Positions 1 to 8,095 of a stretch of DNA of 64,000 nucleotides are shown here, piece after piece. The DNA is from Siculibacillus lacustris. Lineage in GTDB: Bacteria > Pseudomonadota > Alphaproteobacteria > Rhizobiales > Ancalomicrobiaceae. The first letter of the stretch is position 1. The number at the start of each line of letters is the position of its first letter. The position numbers were made by a program, and so were the translations under genes. The notes beneath the pieces were generated by a model. That model ran no database searches, was not told where the DNA came from, and saw only the letters and a program-made list of their open reading frames with translations. Where the stretch lies: positions 1 to 64,000 of the forward strand of contig NZ_SJFN01000011.1 in the NCBI RefSeq assembly GCF_004328075.1. Reading direction: 5' to 3'.

Positions 1-86
1 ACTGATAGGCCCTGCTCATGGGTCAGGCGCAGGATCGTCCGGATATCTCTCACGGTCGTTCGTCTCGCTTGCTTCCGTCTGGGCAT
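1..86 (-). CDS. istA: IS21-family transposase IstA, N-terminal 28 residues (runs off left edge)
   Basis: Reading leftward from the ATG at 86 gives MPRRKQARRTTVRDIRTILR and then LTHEQGLS, which fits the beginning of IS21-type IstA transposases; the rest lies outside the window. IstA is the DDE transposase that works with the IstB ATPase. The repeated motifs just upstream (153-238) fit an IS21 terminus, so the element should extend to the left. Whether the gene is intact cannot be seen. Confidence 0.7.
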   Translation of the reverse strand, partial: MPRRKQARRTTVRDIRTILRLTHEQGLS

Positions 87-152
87 GTCGGCCTCTCTTC
101 TTCGTGAGAGCCCAACCTGCCAAACGGCGCAGCCGAGAACCGGCCATCAAAA

Positions 153-238
153 CTGTCCGGGAATTACCGGAATTGCTGTCCGGGAATTAGTGAAAGAGCT
201 GTCCGGAGATTACCGAAAACGCTGTCCGGACATTACCG
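153..238. repeat. IS21-type terminal repeats, four copies at 23-bp spacing
   Basis: A 17-bp motif, CTGTCCGGGAATTACCG and close variants, starts at 153, 176, 199 and 222, exactly 23 bp apart. Multiple repeated transposase-binding sites at the ends are known for the IS21 family, and the array lies just upstream of the istA start. The outer tip of the element is probably within a few bases beyond 238; a CA dinucleotide at 250-251 is a candidate terminus. Confidence 0.75.
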
Positions 239-285
239 AAACCCGCAGACAGTACCCATCACACTGCCGAAACTGCCCGCAGCGC

Positions 286-711
286 TCAGCGAATGATCTT
301 CGGTAGGCGCCGCTTCCACCGCTGTCCGCGCGGCAGTGCATCTGCGGATCGGTCACGAAGGCGGATCGACGAACGCGGCGCACGATTAGGCTCCGGTGGA
401 GTGACAACCACCGGCATCGCCGACGGCTTCGGAATTCGCGATTTTCTGGGCTTGGCAGGGACAGGGCCTCCCTCGGGCGCGTCGATCGACAGCGGTGAGA
501 CGGTCGCGCTGAGAATCCTAGCCGGCAGGATGACCTTCGCCACAACGAGCTCCGGAGCCGCCGCAACGAGCACTTCGTCCCGCGCTTCCGGTTGAGCTTC
601 CTTCAGTAGGAGGAGGTCGTGACCGCTCCACAGCGGATTTGGAACAGATTTTCCGGCTCCGTTCCGCCTCTGTTTAATTTCGACGATGAACGGCCGTGCT
701 TGACGCTTCAT
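286..711 (-). CDS. conserved small protein with RPFIVEIKQ N terminus, function unknown
   Basis: A 141-aa protein if it begins at MKRQARPFIVEIKQRR; an in-frame ATG at 774 would add 21 unlikely residues. The N-terminal RPFIVEIK block is one I associate with short proteins beside transposases and site-specific recombinases in rhizobial genomes, but no function is known to me. The remainder is rich in Pro, Arg and Ala and looks disordered. It sits between an IS21 end and a decayed resolvase, so it is probably mobile-element cargo. The reverse strand is also open over part of this stretch, which lowers confidence. Confidence 0.45.
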   Translation of the reverse strand: MKRQARPFIVEIKQRRNGAGKSVPNPLWSGHDLLLLKEAQPEARDEVLVAAAPELVVAKVILPARILSATVSPLSIDAPEGGPVPAKPRKSRIPKPSAMPVVVTPPEPNRAPRSSIRLRDRSADALPRGQRWKRRLPKIIR

Positions 712-834
712 TGAGTCTCTGATTCTGATCAATCTGTGGTCTCTTGCGTACTCAGAACGCCGAAGACGGCCCACGATGTCAATCCGCGCGCGCTTAACAC
801 CGCCCCATCACTGGGTCGCATGCCGATCGCTTGA

Positions 835-1137
835 GACCCCACGCCGACCGAAATTCGGTCGACACGCGTCGTCTACGGTTACGCTCGCGTCTCCACCGGG
901 GATCAGGACACGGCCATTCAGAATGCCGCGCTCCGTGCCGCCGGCTGCATCGCGAACTTGGTCGAGAAGGTCACCGGCGCCACGACCACCGCCGGCCGCG
1001 ACGAACTTTGCCGGGCGCTCTCCGTCCTGGGTGCCGGCGACATCCTGGTGGGCGGCCGGTCGCCCTCGCCGTTCTCCACATTCTGCCGGAGACACGCAGC
1101 GGCGTCCGTCACTGTGGAATTGTGCAGCTTGAGGTAG
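835..1137 (+). pseudogene. decayed serine recombinase (resolvase/invertase) N-terminal fragment
   Basis: The frame starting at 865 reads RVVYGYARVSTGDQDT, then NLVEKVTGATTTAGRDEL and LGAGDILVGGR. This matches the resolvase catalytic domain: YxRVST with the nucleophilic serine, then the region leading to the GRLDRLAR segment. There is no start codon between the upstream stop at 832 and the motif. The similarity ends after GGR, where LDRLARS is expected, and the frame stops at 1135. Missing start and lost C-terminal half make this a relic of a Tn3-type or invertase element. Confidence 0.7.
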
Positions 1138-1189
1138 ACGTACCGACACGGCTTCGTTACCTATGGTCGCCATCCGGGGGGGATGGTGG

Positions 1190-4100
1190 ATGTATGCGCA
1201 AACGATCCGACGTTTGCTGGAATTGGCGCCGAACGGACTGTCACATGATCAGTTGCTGTGGCGTCTGCGCAGCTCCGGGCTGAGACTGTCGCCGGCCGAT
1301 ATCCTCGATTCCCTGACACTGTTGTCGGAAGGTGGAGAGGCGCGACTGACGTCCGCCAGGCGATGGCAAGCGGTAGCGCTCTCCTCGCCCCCGGGCCCGC
1401 AGATGAAAGCCTCACGGAACGGACGATTCGGCCCCGCCGGGACGGAGCCCCTGCTCGCGGTGCGCTTCCGCCACGAGGACCAGCCGGCCGGCGACGATCT
1501 CGGCGACGCGAAGGACGGTCAGCGGGCAGACGCAGATTGGCGAGCCCTACTGCGTTATTTTGCCGCCACCCAGCGCTCCGACCCGCGCGGCTCGGTCACC
1601 GAATACCCCGACAATCACGGTAGGGCCTGGCAGCTCGTCTGGGGCAGCGGCGACTGGTGGGCGCCGCGCCGCCGCCTCGTCCTGCCGCTGTCGTCGTGCC
1701 CGGAGACCTTTCGCGAAGCGGTGCACCTGCGGCCGGAGAAGGTCTGCACCATCGGCTATCCTCTGGCGCGCGTCACCGACGACGATGGCCCGCGGGTGCT
1801 GCCGGCGCTTCTGCTGCCGGCGAGTTTCTCCGTCGCCGGGGATGCGCTGTTGGTCGATCTGACAGCGGAAGTCCCGGCGCTCAATCCCGCATGGCTCAAG
1901 ATCGCGGCGCGGTCTTCGGCCTCTTGGAAACAGGGATCGCTCACCGACGCGCTGATTCCGGAAGGCGAGGACGACGACCTCGGCAGTGTAGCCGGCCGGC
2001 TGCGCCATGTTCTCGCCACGCAAGGTGGCGGCGCCCTGAAGCCGGGCGATCTACTGGCCGAGGTGACGCTCGAAGGCAAAGGCCTTTGCAACGCCGCAGC
2101 GCTCTTTCTCCCCTCCGACGCGCGCTTCACCAAGGGCACAGAGCGCGACCTCGACGCCATCGCGCAGTGGTCCGACGACAAGCTCGCGGCGACGGCACTG
2201 GAGACCGTGCTTCGGGGCGACGTTGCGGCCAGCACTGCGGGCTCCGCCGCGCCGGTCGCCATGCGGGTACTGACACCGCACCAATATTCCGCCGCGCTCG
2301 ACGCCATCCGCGCACCACTGACGGTGATCCAGGGCCCCCCTGGCACCGGCAAGAGCGAGGTGATCCTGTCGCTGATGCTGTCGACGCTGATCGACGGCGG
2401 CAGCGTCCTGTTCGCGTCGCACAATCACAAGGCGTTGGACGAGGTCGAGCGCCGGCTGAAATATCTGGTGCCCAAGCATCCGCTGCTCACCCGGGCACGC
2501 GACGCCGACGGCGAGCGCGACACCAACTTCTTCGCCGAGCTGGCAGCCATCGCATCGGGTCCCGTGCGCCCAGCGGCGGCGACGGAGGCGACGGAGCGGT
2601 CACGTCTACGCCAGTCGGCCGCGGCACTGGCCGAGGCAGAAGCAAGCGCAGCGGAGGCGCAGCGGCTGCGGCTGGCGCTCGCGGAGCTGACCGACCAGCT
2701 GGAGGCGGGCGATCCGGTCGACACACCGCCACCGTCGCGTGGTTGGTGGCGCACCCTTCTCGCTCGGATGTTCGGTCGCGGCCACGGCTCGACGGGGGAA
2801 GCCCGCCTAACCGTTCTGCGCAGAGAGATCCAGGCACGGCGGCTCGATCTGGAGCGGCTCGGCGCACCATCGACCGAGTCGATGGCGGCGTTAGCGGAGA
2901 CGATCCGCGCGGCGTGCCCGGCGGCCGTCGACGAAATCGCGACGTATGAGCTGCCGCCGACCGCCGAGGAGCGGCATCGTCTCGCCGACCGTCTGGCGGA
3001 AATGAAGTTCGATGGCGATGCCGGCCCGGATGGGCTGACGCTCGAGGATGCCCGTGAGGTGCTCGCCCACCGGCCGATCTGGGCGGTCGGCACGCTGTCG
3101 GCGCCGAGCCGGATCCCACTCCGACCGGGCCTGTTCGACCTCGTCATCTTCGACGAGGCGAGCCAATGCGACGTCGCCTCCGCCCTGCCGCTGATGGCCC
3201 GGGCACGGCGGGCCGCCGTCGTCGGCGATCCGGAGCAGCTGAGTTTCATTCCGCAGCTGTCGCGCTTGAAGGAGCACGCGCTGATGGATGCGGCCGGGCT
3301 CGGCAAGGTCGGCCGGCACCATGTGGCACAGAGCATCAACTCGCTGTTCGCCTTTGCCCGCCGCCGCCCGACCTGCCGGGCACATTTCCTGGCGGACCAA
3401 TTTCGCTCGGACGAGGCAATCGTCGATTATCTCAACGCCGACTTCTACCAGGGCGCACTGACGGCGGCGGTCGACGAAAGCCGCCTCAGAGTGCCCAACG
3501 GATATCGCGCCGGTCTGCACTGGCACGATGTGCCGGGGCGGGCGACGCGGGCTGATGGTGGCAACATCAATCTCGCCGAAGCACAGGCGGTGGTCGACCT
3601 CGTCGTCGCCATGGTGACCGAACGGGCCTACACCGGCTCGATCGGCGTGCTGTCGCCGTTCAACAGCCAGGTGAACCGGATCAATGTCCTGCTGGAGCCG
3701 CATCTGAAGCGGATAGAGGCGGTCGGCGTCGATCTCCAGGTTTTGACCATCGACCGCTTCCAGGGCGGCGAGAAGGACGTGATCCTCTTCTCCACCGTAC
3801 TGGCCGCGGGAGCGCCGGCATCGGCAAAGACGTTCTATGTGCGCGAGCGACGGCGGCTGAACGTCGCCGTCAGCCGAGCGCGCGCGTTGTGCCTCGTAGT
3901 CGGCGACAAGAGTTACGTTAGGTCATCAGGCATAGCCCCCCTGGTACACCTGGCGGACTGGAGCGAGCGACCGGGGAAGCCGCGTGCCGGCTACGACAGC
4001 CTGTGGGAGCGGCGACTGGCGGCGGCAATGACGCGACGCGGCCTGACCTTTTTCCCGCAATACAGCGTCGGACGGCGCTATCTCGACTTCGCGCTCGATC

Positions 4101-4303
4101 CCGACGGCCGCAAGCTCGCTGTCGAGGTCGACGGGCAGCGCTGGCATACCGACCGCGACGGTGGCCGCAAGGTATCGGACCGCCTCCGCGATGCCGAATT
4201 GCGGGCGCGCGGCTGGACCATGCGACATTTCTGGGTTCATGAGCTTTCGGCAGACATGGAGGCGTGCGTTGACGCAATCGAGCGAGCTCTCGGACAGCGC
4301 TGA
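1190..4303 (+). CDS. UPF1-like superfamily 1 helicase with C-terminal Vsr/DUF559-like nuclease domain
   Basis: A 1037-aa protein when started at the ATG at 1190, which follows a G-rich Shine-Dalgarno stretch; an ATG at 1163 would add nine residues. Helicase motifs in order: GPPGTGKSEVI (Walker A, near residue 382), a coiled-coil-rich insertion (about 430-570), DEASQCD (UPF1/DNA2-type motif II, near 654), VGDPEQLSF, DRFQGGEKDV and NVAVSRARALCLVVGD. The last 105 residues (YDSLWERRL, YLDFALD, AVEVDGQRWH) match the Vsr/DUF559 branch of PD-(D/E)XK nucleases. It is the first gene of a co-directional cluster with McrB- and McrC-like genes. It resembles the helicase component described for CoCoNuT systems; that assignment is inference, while the helicase call is firm. 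Confidence 0.9.
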   Translation: MYAQTIRRLLELAPNGLSHDQLLWRLRSSGLRLSPADILDSLTLLSEGGEARLTSARRWQAVALSSPPGPQMKASRNGRFGPAGTEPLLAVRFRHEDQPAGDDLGDAKDGQRADADWRALLRYFAATQRSDPRGSVTEYPDNHGRAWQLVWGSGDWWAPRRRLVLPLSSCPETFREAVHLRPEKVCTIGYPLARVTDDDGPRVLPALLLPASFSVAGDALLVDLTAEVPALNPAWLKIAARSSASWKQGSLTDALIPEGEDDDLGSVAGRLRHVLATQGGGALKPGDLLAEVTLEGKGLCNAAALFLPSDARFTKGTERDLDAIAQWSDDKLAATALETVLRGDVAASTAGSAAPVAMRVLTPHQYSAALDAIRAPLTVIQGPPGTGKSEVILSLMLSTLIDGGSVLFASHNHKALDEVERRLKYLVPKHPLLTRARDADGERDTNFFAELAAIASGPVRPAAATEATERSRLRQSAAALAEAEASAAEAQRLRLALAELTDQLEAGDPVDTPPPSRGWWRTLLARMFGRGHGSTGEARLTVLRREIQARRLDLERLGAPSTESMAALAETIRAACPAAVDEIATYELPPTAEERHRLADRLAEMKFDGDAGPDGLTLEDAREVLAHRPIWAVGTLSAPSRIPLRPGLFDLVIFDEASQCDVASALPLMARARRAAVVGDPEQLSFIPQLSRLKEHALMDAAGLGKVGRHHVAQSINSLFAFARRRPTCRAHFLADQFRSDEAIVDYLNADFYQGALTAAVDESRLRVPNGYRAGLHWHDVPGRATRADGGNINLAEAQAVVDLVVAMVTERAYTGSIGVLSPFNSQVNRINVLLEPHLKRIEAVGVDLQVLTIDRFQGGEKDVILFSTVLAAGAPASAKTFYVRERRRLNVAVSRARALCLVVGDKSYVRSSGIAPLVHLADWSERPGKPRAGYDSLWERRLAAAMTRRGLTFFPQYSVGRRYLDFALDPDGRKLAVEVDGQRWHTDRDGGRKVSDRLRDAELRARGWTMRHFWVHELSADMEACVDAIERALGQR

Positions 4304-6020
4304 GCGAAGGCGCCGGTTCGGTTCGGCAACGATCACCGCGGTCGTGCTCTCGGCGTCGCTGTTGCTGGTGAACGGCGGGGTGCTGTGGTTCTTGCAGGAT
4401 CATCAGCTGATCATCGGCGCACAGCGGAGCCAGATCACTGCCGACCGCGCTCAGGTAGAGGCGGATCGCGGCGCACAAGCCAGCCTCCTCGGCCAGCGTG
4501 ACGCGCTCGTACAGCAGATCGGCGAACTCGGCCGGCAGCAGAGCACACGCAAGTCCGAGCTGGCGCAACTGAACGAGCAGGTCCGCGATCTGGAGCGGCT
4601 GGCCAAGCAACGCGAACAGGCGATCGCCGATACGGAGGCGGCGCGCAAGGGACTCGTCGAAGCGGAAGCCGCCAAGGCGGAGGCCGATGCCGCTGCCAAG
4701 CGTGCCCGCAGCGAGCTTCAGCAGGCGCAGGCGGATCTGAAGGCGGTGCAGGGCGACGTCGATCGGGCGCGAGCGGTCAAGGCGGCGCTCGACGACGAGC
4801 TGCGCAAGCTGACCGGTGCTCGCGATACGGCCGCGGCCGATACCCGCACCGCGGAGACGCGGCGGGCAGAGGTCCAGACCGATCTGGACGGGCTGACGCG
4901 GCGGCGCGACACGATGCGCAAGGACCAGGAGCAGGCGCTGCGCGATCTCGATGCCGCCAGAGCAGACGTCCAGAATGCCTTGGCCGAGGCGAGGAAGGCG
5001 CGTGACGACGCGGCCGGGTCAGTGCGCGCCAAGGCCGAAGCCGATTCGGCTGCGCAACGGGCGCAGAAGGAGGTGGACGAGGCACGCGGCAAGCTGAAGG
5101 CCGTAACCGACGATATTGGCCGCGCACGAAACGAGCTGACCACGCTCCAGACGTCGATCACAACGGCGACGAAGCAGGAACAGGACGCGCGCGTCCGCCT
5201 GACGGCGGCGCAAGGCGATTTGGCGGCGGCGGAGAAGGCCCGCGACCAGGCGCGGCAGGAACTCGTCGCGCTCAACGGTCAGATCGAGGCGGCCAAGGCG
5301 GAGGCACAGCGGCTGGCTTCGGCGAAGGCTGAGCTCGGCCAGGTCGTGCGCGACCTGACTGATGCTCGCAATGCCCTGCCGCAAGCCCGGGCCGATCTCG
5401 ATGCCGTTCGCAAGCAGGGCGACGAAGTGCGCGCGCGGCGCGATGCGTTCGCCAGCGATGTACAGAGCCTGACAGCGCTGAAGGACCGGCTGACGGCGGA
5501 CCTTGCCAAAAAAGCGGATCTCGACCGGGCGCTTCAGGACGTGCAGGAACAGACGGGCAAGGCACGCGCCGAGGCCGAACGGGCCCAGGCGGATCTGCGG
5601 CAGGCGAGTGCGGCCTTGCAGCAGGTGCGCGGAGAGGCCGGCGGCTTGCAGGCGGCGGCGGACGTGTTGCGCCGGTCGCTGGACGGTTTCCATCAGGAGG
5701 AAGTGCGGCTCGGCGCCGTCATAGCGCGGCTCACCGCCCAGCGCGACAATCTCGTGAAGAGTGGCGCCGCCGGCGACGCGGCACGGCCACCCGATACGAT
5801 CGAACACGCCGACGCTCCACCCGCGCCGCCGACCGAGGGCGCGGTGGAACCTGGTCCCGTCCCCGCCCCATCGCCGGCCCCGGCCCCGCAGCCCGCGGCG
5901 GCACCAACGAAGGCGCCGGCACGCACGCCTGAGCGGCGCGCGCCGCAGAGTACGACTGTACCGATGCCCCTCACCCCCGCGCCTCGCACCCCGGCCAAGC
6001 CGCAAGAGCCCGCTCAATGA
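4239..6020 (+). CDS. membrane-anchored long coiled-coil protein of the McrBC-like operon
   Basis: About 593 aa if started at the ATG at 4239, overlapping the helicase end by 65 nt; a TTG at 4269 is an alternative. A single hydrophobic helix (TAVVLSASLLLVNGGVLWFL) follows an arginine-rich start, giving one predicted membrane anchor with the N terminus inside. About 430 residues of Ala/Glu/Lys/Arg/Gln heptad-like sequence follow, then a Pro-rich tail of about 90 residues. No catalytic motif is visible. The architecture suggests a membrane scaffold or spacer. The stop overlaps the start of the McrB-like gene (ATGA at 6017-6020), implying translational coupling and a stoichiometric partner. Confidence 0.85.
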   Translation: MSFRQTWRRALTQSSELSDSAERRRRFGSATITAVVLSASLLLVNGGVLWFLQDHQLIIGAQRSQITADRAQVEADRGAQASLLGQRDALVQQIGELGRQQSTRKSELAQLNEQVRDLERLAKQREQAIADTEAARKGLVEAEAAKAEADAAAKRARSELQQAQADLKAVQGDVDRARAVKAALDDELRKLTGARDTAAADTRTAETRRAEVQTDLDGLTRRRDTMRKDQEQALRDLDAARADVQNALAEARKARDDAAGSVRAKAEADSAAQRAQKEVDEARGKLKAVTDDIGRARNELTTLQTSITTATKQEQDARVRLTAAQGDLAAAEKARDQARQELVALNGQIEAAKAEAQRLASAKAELGQVVRDLTDARNALPQARADLDAVRKQGDEVRARRDAFASDVQSLTALKDRLTADLAKKADLDRALQDVQEQTGKARAEAERAQADLRQASAALQQVRGEAGGLQAAADVLRRSLDGFHQEEVRLGAVIARLTAQRDNLVKSGAAGDAARPPDTIEHADAPPAPPTEGAVEPGPVPAPSPAPAPQPAAAPTKAPARTPERRAPQSTTVPMPLTPAPRTPAKPQEPAQ

Positions 6021-8092
6021 TTGCGATGTTCTCCGCCAATCCCAGCCTGATGATATTCACCGTGCTCGTGGCGATGGCGCTGGCGCTCACGACGGTCTTC
6101 CTGGCGTACCGCTGGGAGGTCCAGCGCGCGCGCCTCCCGGAGGCGACACGCTATGATGGACTCACCGAACGCAATCGTGAGTTGGCGACGCAGATCGAAC
6201 AGAAAGAGGACGAGTTGCGCATCCTGGATCAGAAGATCACGGATCGCGACCGTCTGGTCGGCGAGTTGGCAGCCCTTGAGGAGCGGTTGCATGCGGTGAA
6301 GGCCGAGTACGAAAGCCTCTCCGACGCGCGGCAGCAGATCGACGACGTCAAGCGGCAGGCGGCCGAGGCGGCGGGTGAGTTCGCGGAAGCTTCGGCCAAC
6401 CGCGACGCCATCCGCGCCGAGTGCGACGATCTGAAGGATCGGCGTACGCAGCTGACGCACGAGATCGCCGACCTCGAAGCACGGGTGGAACAGCTTCGGA
6501 AGGAAGCCGAGAAGGTGCACGGCGTCGACAAGGAGGTTCTGGACGCCCTGCGCCGGGAGATCGAGACGACGCAGGCCACCAAGGCAGCGCTCGATACCGA
6601 GGTCGCCGAGCTGCGTGCGGCACGGGGAGCGCTGGTCGCCGAGCGTGGCATGGCCGAGGAGACCTTGGCCGAGGCTGGCCGCCTGCAAAGCACCCTGGAT
6701 GACCTGCGCAAACAGGTCGAAGCGCAGCGTCGCGCGGTGGAAGAGATCGCCGCCCGACGCGCGGCCCTGTCGGCGGAGGCGGAGCGGATCGAACGCCTCG
6801 TTGCCCGCAAGGCGGCGCTCGACGCGGAGGTCGAGAGCCTCGAACGTCGGCGTGTCGAAGCCGAGACCGCCCCCGACAAGGCACCGGCGGATCTGACCGC
6901 AATGCTGGAGGAGCTGAAGCGCCGGCCATCTTTCCTGGATGTGCCGTCTGGCAGCCCGGCGCTGGTCCACAAGGAGCCGCAGACCGAGGAGAGCGCGCTC
7001 TACGACGTTTCCAGAGCACTCGAAGAACAAAAGCTTGCTTATGACGACCGCACTCTGCGGGCATTCCACACCGCACTGAAAATCAACGACAATGCACAGA
7101 TGACCGTCCTCGCCGGTGTGTCCGGTACCGGCAAAAGCCTCTTGCCACGCCGCTATTCGGAGGCGATGGGCCTGCACTTCCTCCAGCTCGCCGTCGAACC
7201 GCGGTGGGACAGCCCGCAGGATCTGCTCGGCTTCTACAACTATATCGAGAAGCGCTACCGTGCCACCGAACTGGCGCGCGCCCTCGTCCACATGGACCCG
7301 AGAAACACCTCGACTCTGTGCGACACGCCGCAGAAGGACCGGGTGCTGGTCGTGCTCCTCGACGAGATGAATCTTGCGCGTGTCGAGTACTACTTCTCCG
7401 AGTTCCTCAGCCGCCTCGAAGTACGGCCGCGACGCGGCGACACTAAGGGGGCGCACAAGGATGCCGAGTTGGTTCTGGACATCGGCAGCGTCGGTGCGAA
7501 GCCAATACGGCTCTATCCATCGCACAACGTGCTGTTCGTCGGCACGATGAACGACGACGAGAGCACACAGTCGCTGTCCGACAAGGTGCTAGACCGAAGC
7601 AACGTGATGCAGTTCAGCGCACCGGAGGCGTTCGCCAAGCCGGCCGACGACGCGAAGGCCGTTCGGATGACGGGCTATCGTGATCTTCACTCATGGCAGA
7701 GCTGGATCCGCCCGATCAGTCATCTCGACCGGGAGGGGCTGCGACCGAAGGTCGACGACGTCATCAACAAACTCGCCGTGATCATGCAGGGCTGCGGCCG
7801 CCCGTTCGGCCATCGCCTCAACGAGGCGACGCTGGCCTATGTCGCCAACTATCCACTGCGCGTCGCCGGTCAGGTCGAAGAACCGCTCGTCGACCAGATC
7901 GAGTTCCGCATTCTGCCGAAGTTGCGTGGGCTCCAGATCGACAATCACCACGAGGTTTTCGACGAGCTCCAATCGCTGATCAGGACGCAGCTCAACGATC
8001 CGGCGTTCGCCGCCAAGATCGGCGAGTACGTAGCGCGGCAGGAAGGCCAGTCCAACCAGTTCAGTTGGCGCGGCATCAGCCGCAAGGGGTGA
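6017..8092 (+). CDS. McrB-type AAA+ motor with N-terminal membrane helix and coiled coil (CnuB-like)
   Basis: 691 aa. The N terminus holds a membrane helix (LMIFTVLVAMALALTTVFLA), then a coiled coil to about residue 290. The AAA+ domain follows: Walker A GVSGTGKS at 367-374, and DEMNLARVEYYFSEFLSRLE from residue 449, the signature of McrB-family motors, with GTMNDDES near 509 as the sensor-1 region. McrB proteins are GTPases or ATPases that drive a McrC nuclease. The usual N-terminal modified-DNA reader (DUF3578 or EVE type) is replaced by the membrane helix and coiled coil, a hallmark of CoCoNuT-type McrB homologues. The next gene, three bases downstream, encodes the McrC-like partner. Confidence 0.9.
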   Translation: MIAMFSANPSLMIFTVLVAMALALTTVFLAYRWEVQRARLPEATRYDGLTERNRELATQIEQKEDELRILDQKITDRDRLVGELAALEERLHAVKAEYESLSDARQQIDDVKRQAAEAAGEFAEASANRDAIRAECDDLKDRRTQLTHEIADLEARVEQLRKEAEKVHGVDKEVLDALRREIETTQATKAALDTEVAELRAARGALVAERGMAEETLAEAGRLQSTLDDLRKQVEAQRRAVEEIAARRAALSAEAERIERLVARKAALDAEVESLERRRVEAETAPDKAPADLTAMLEELKRRPSFLDVPSGSPALVHKEPQTEESALYDVSRALEEQKLAYDDRTLRAFHTALKINDNAQMTVLAGVSGTGKSLLPRRYSEAMGLHFLQLAVEPRWDSPQDLLGFYNYIEKRYRATELARALVHMDPRNTSTLCDTPQKDRVLVVLLDEMNLARVEYYFSEFLSRLEVRPRRGDTKGAHKDAELVLDIGSVGAKPIRLYPSHNVLFVGTMNDDESTQSLSDKVLDRSNVMQFSAPEAFAKPADDAKAVRMTGYRDLHSWQSWIRPISHLDREGLRPKVDDVINKLAVIMQGCGRPFGHRLNEATLAYVANYPLRVAGQVEEPLVDQIEFRILPKLRGLQIDNHHEVFDELQSLIRTQLNDPAFAAKIGEYVARQEGQSNQFSWRGISRKG

Positions 8093-8095
8093 GGC

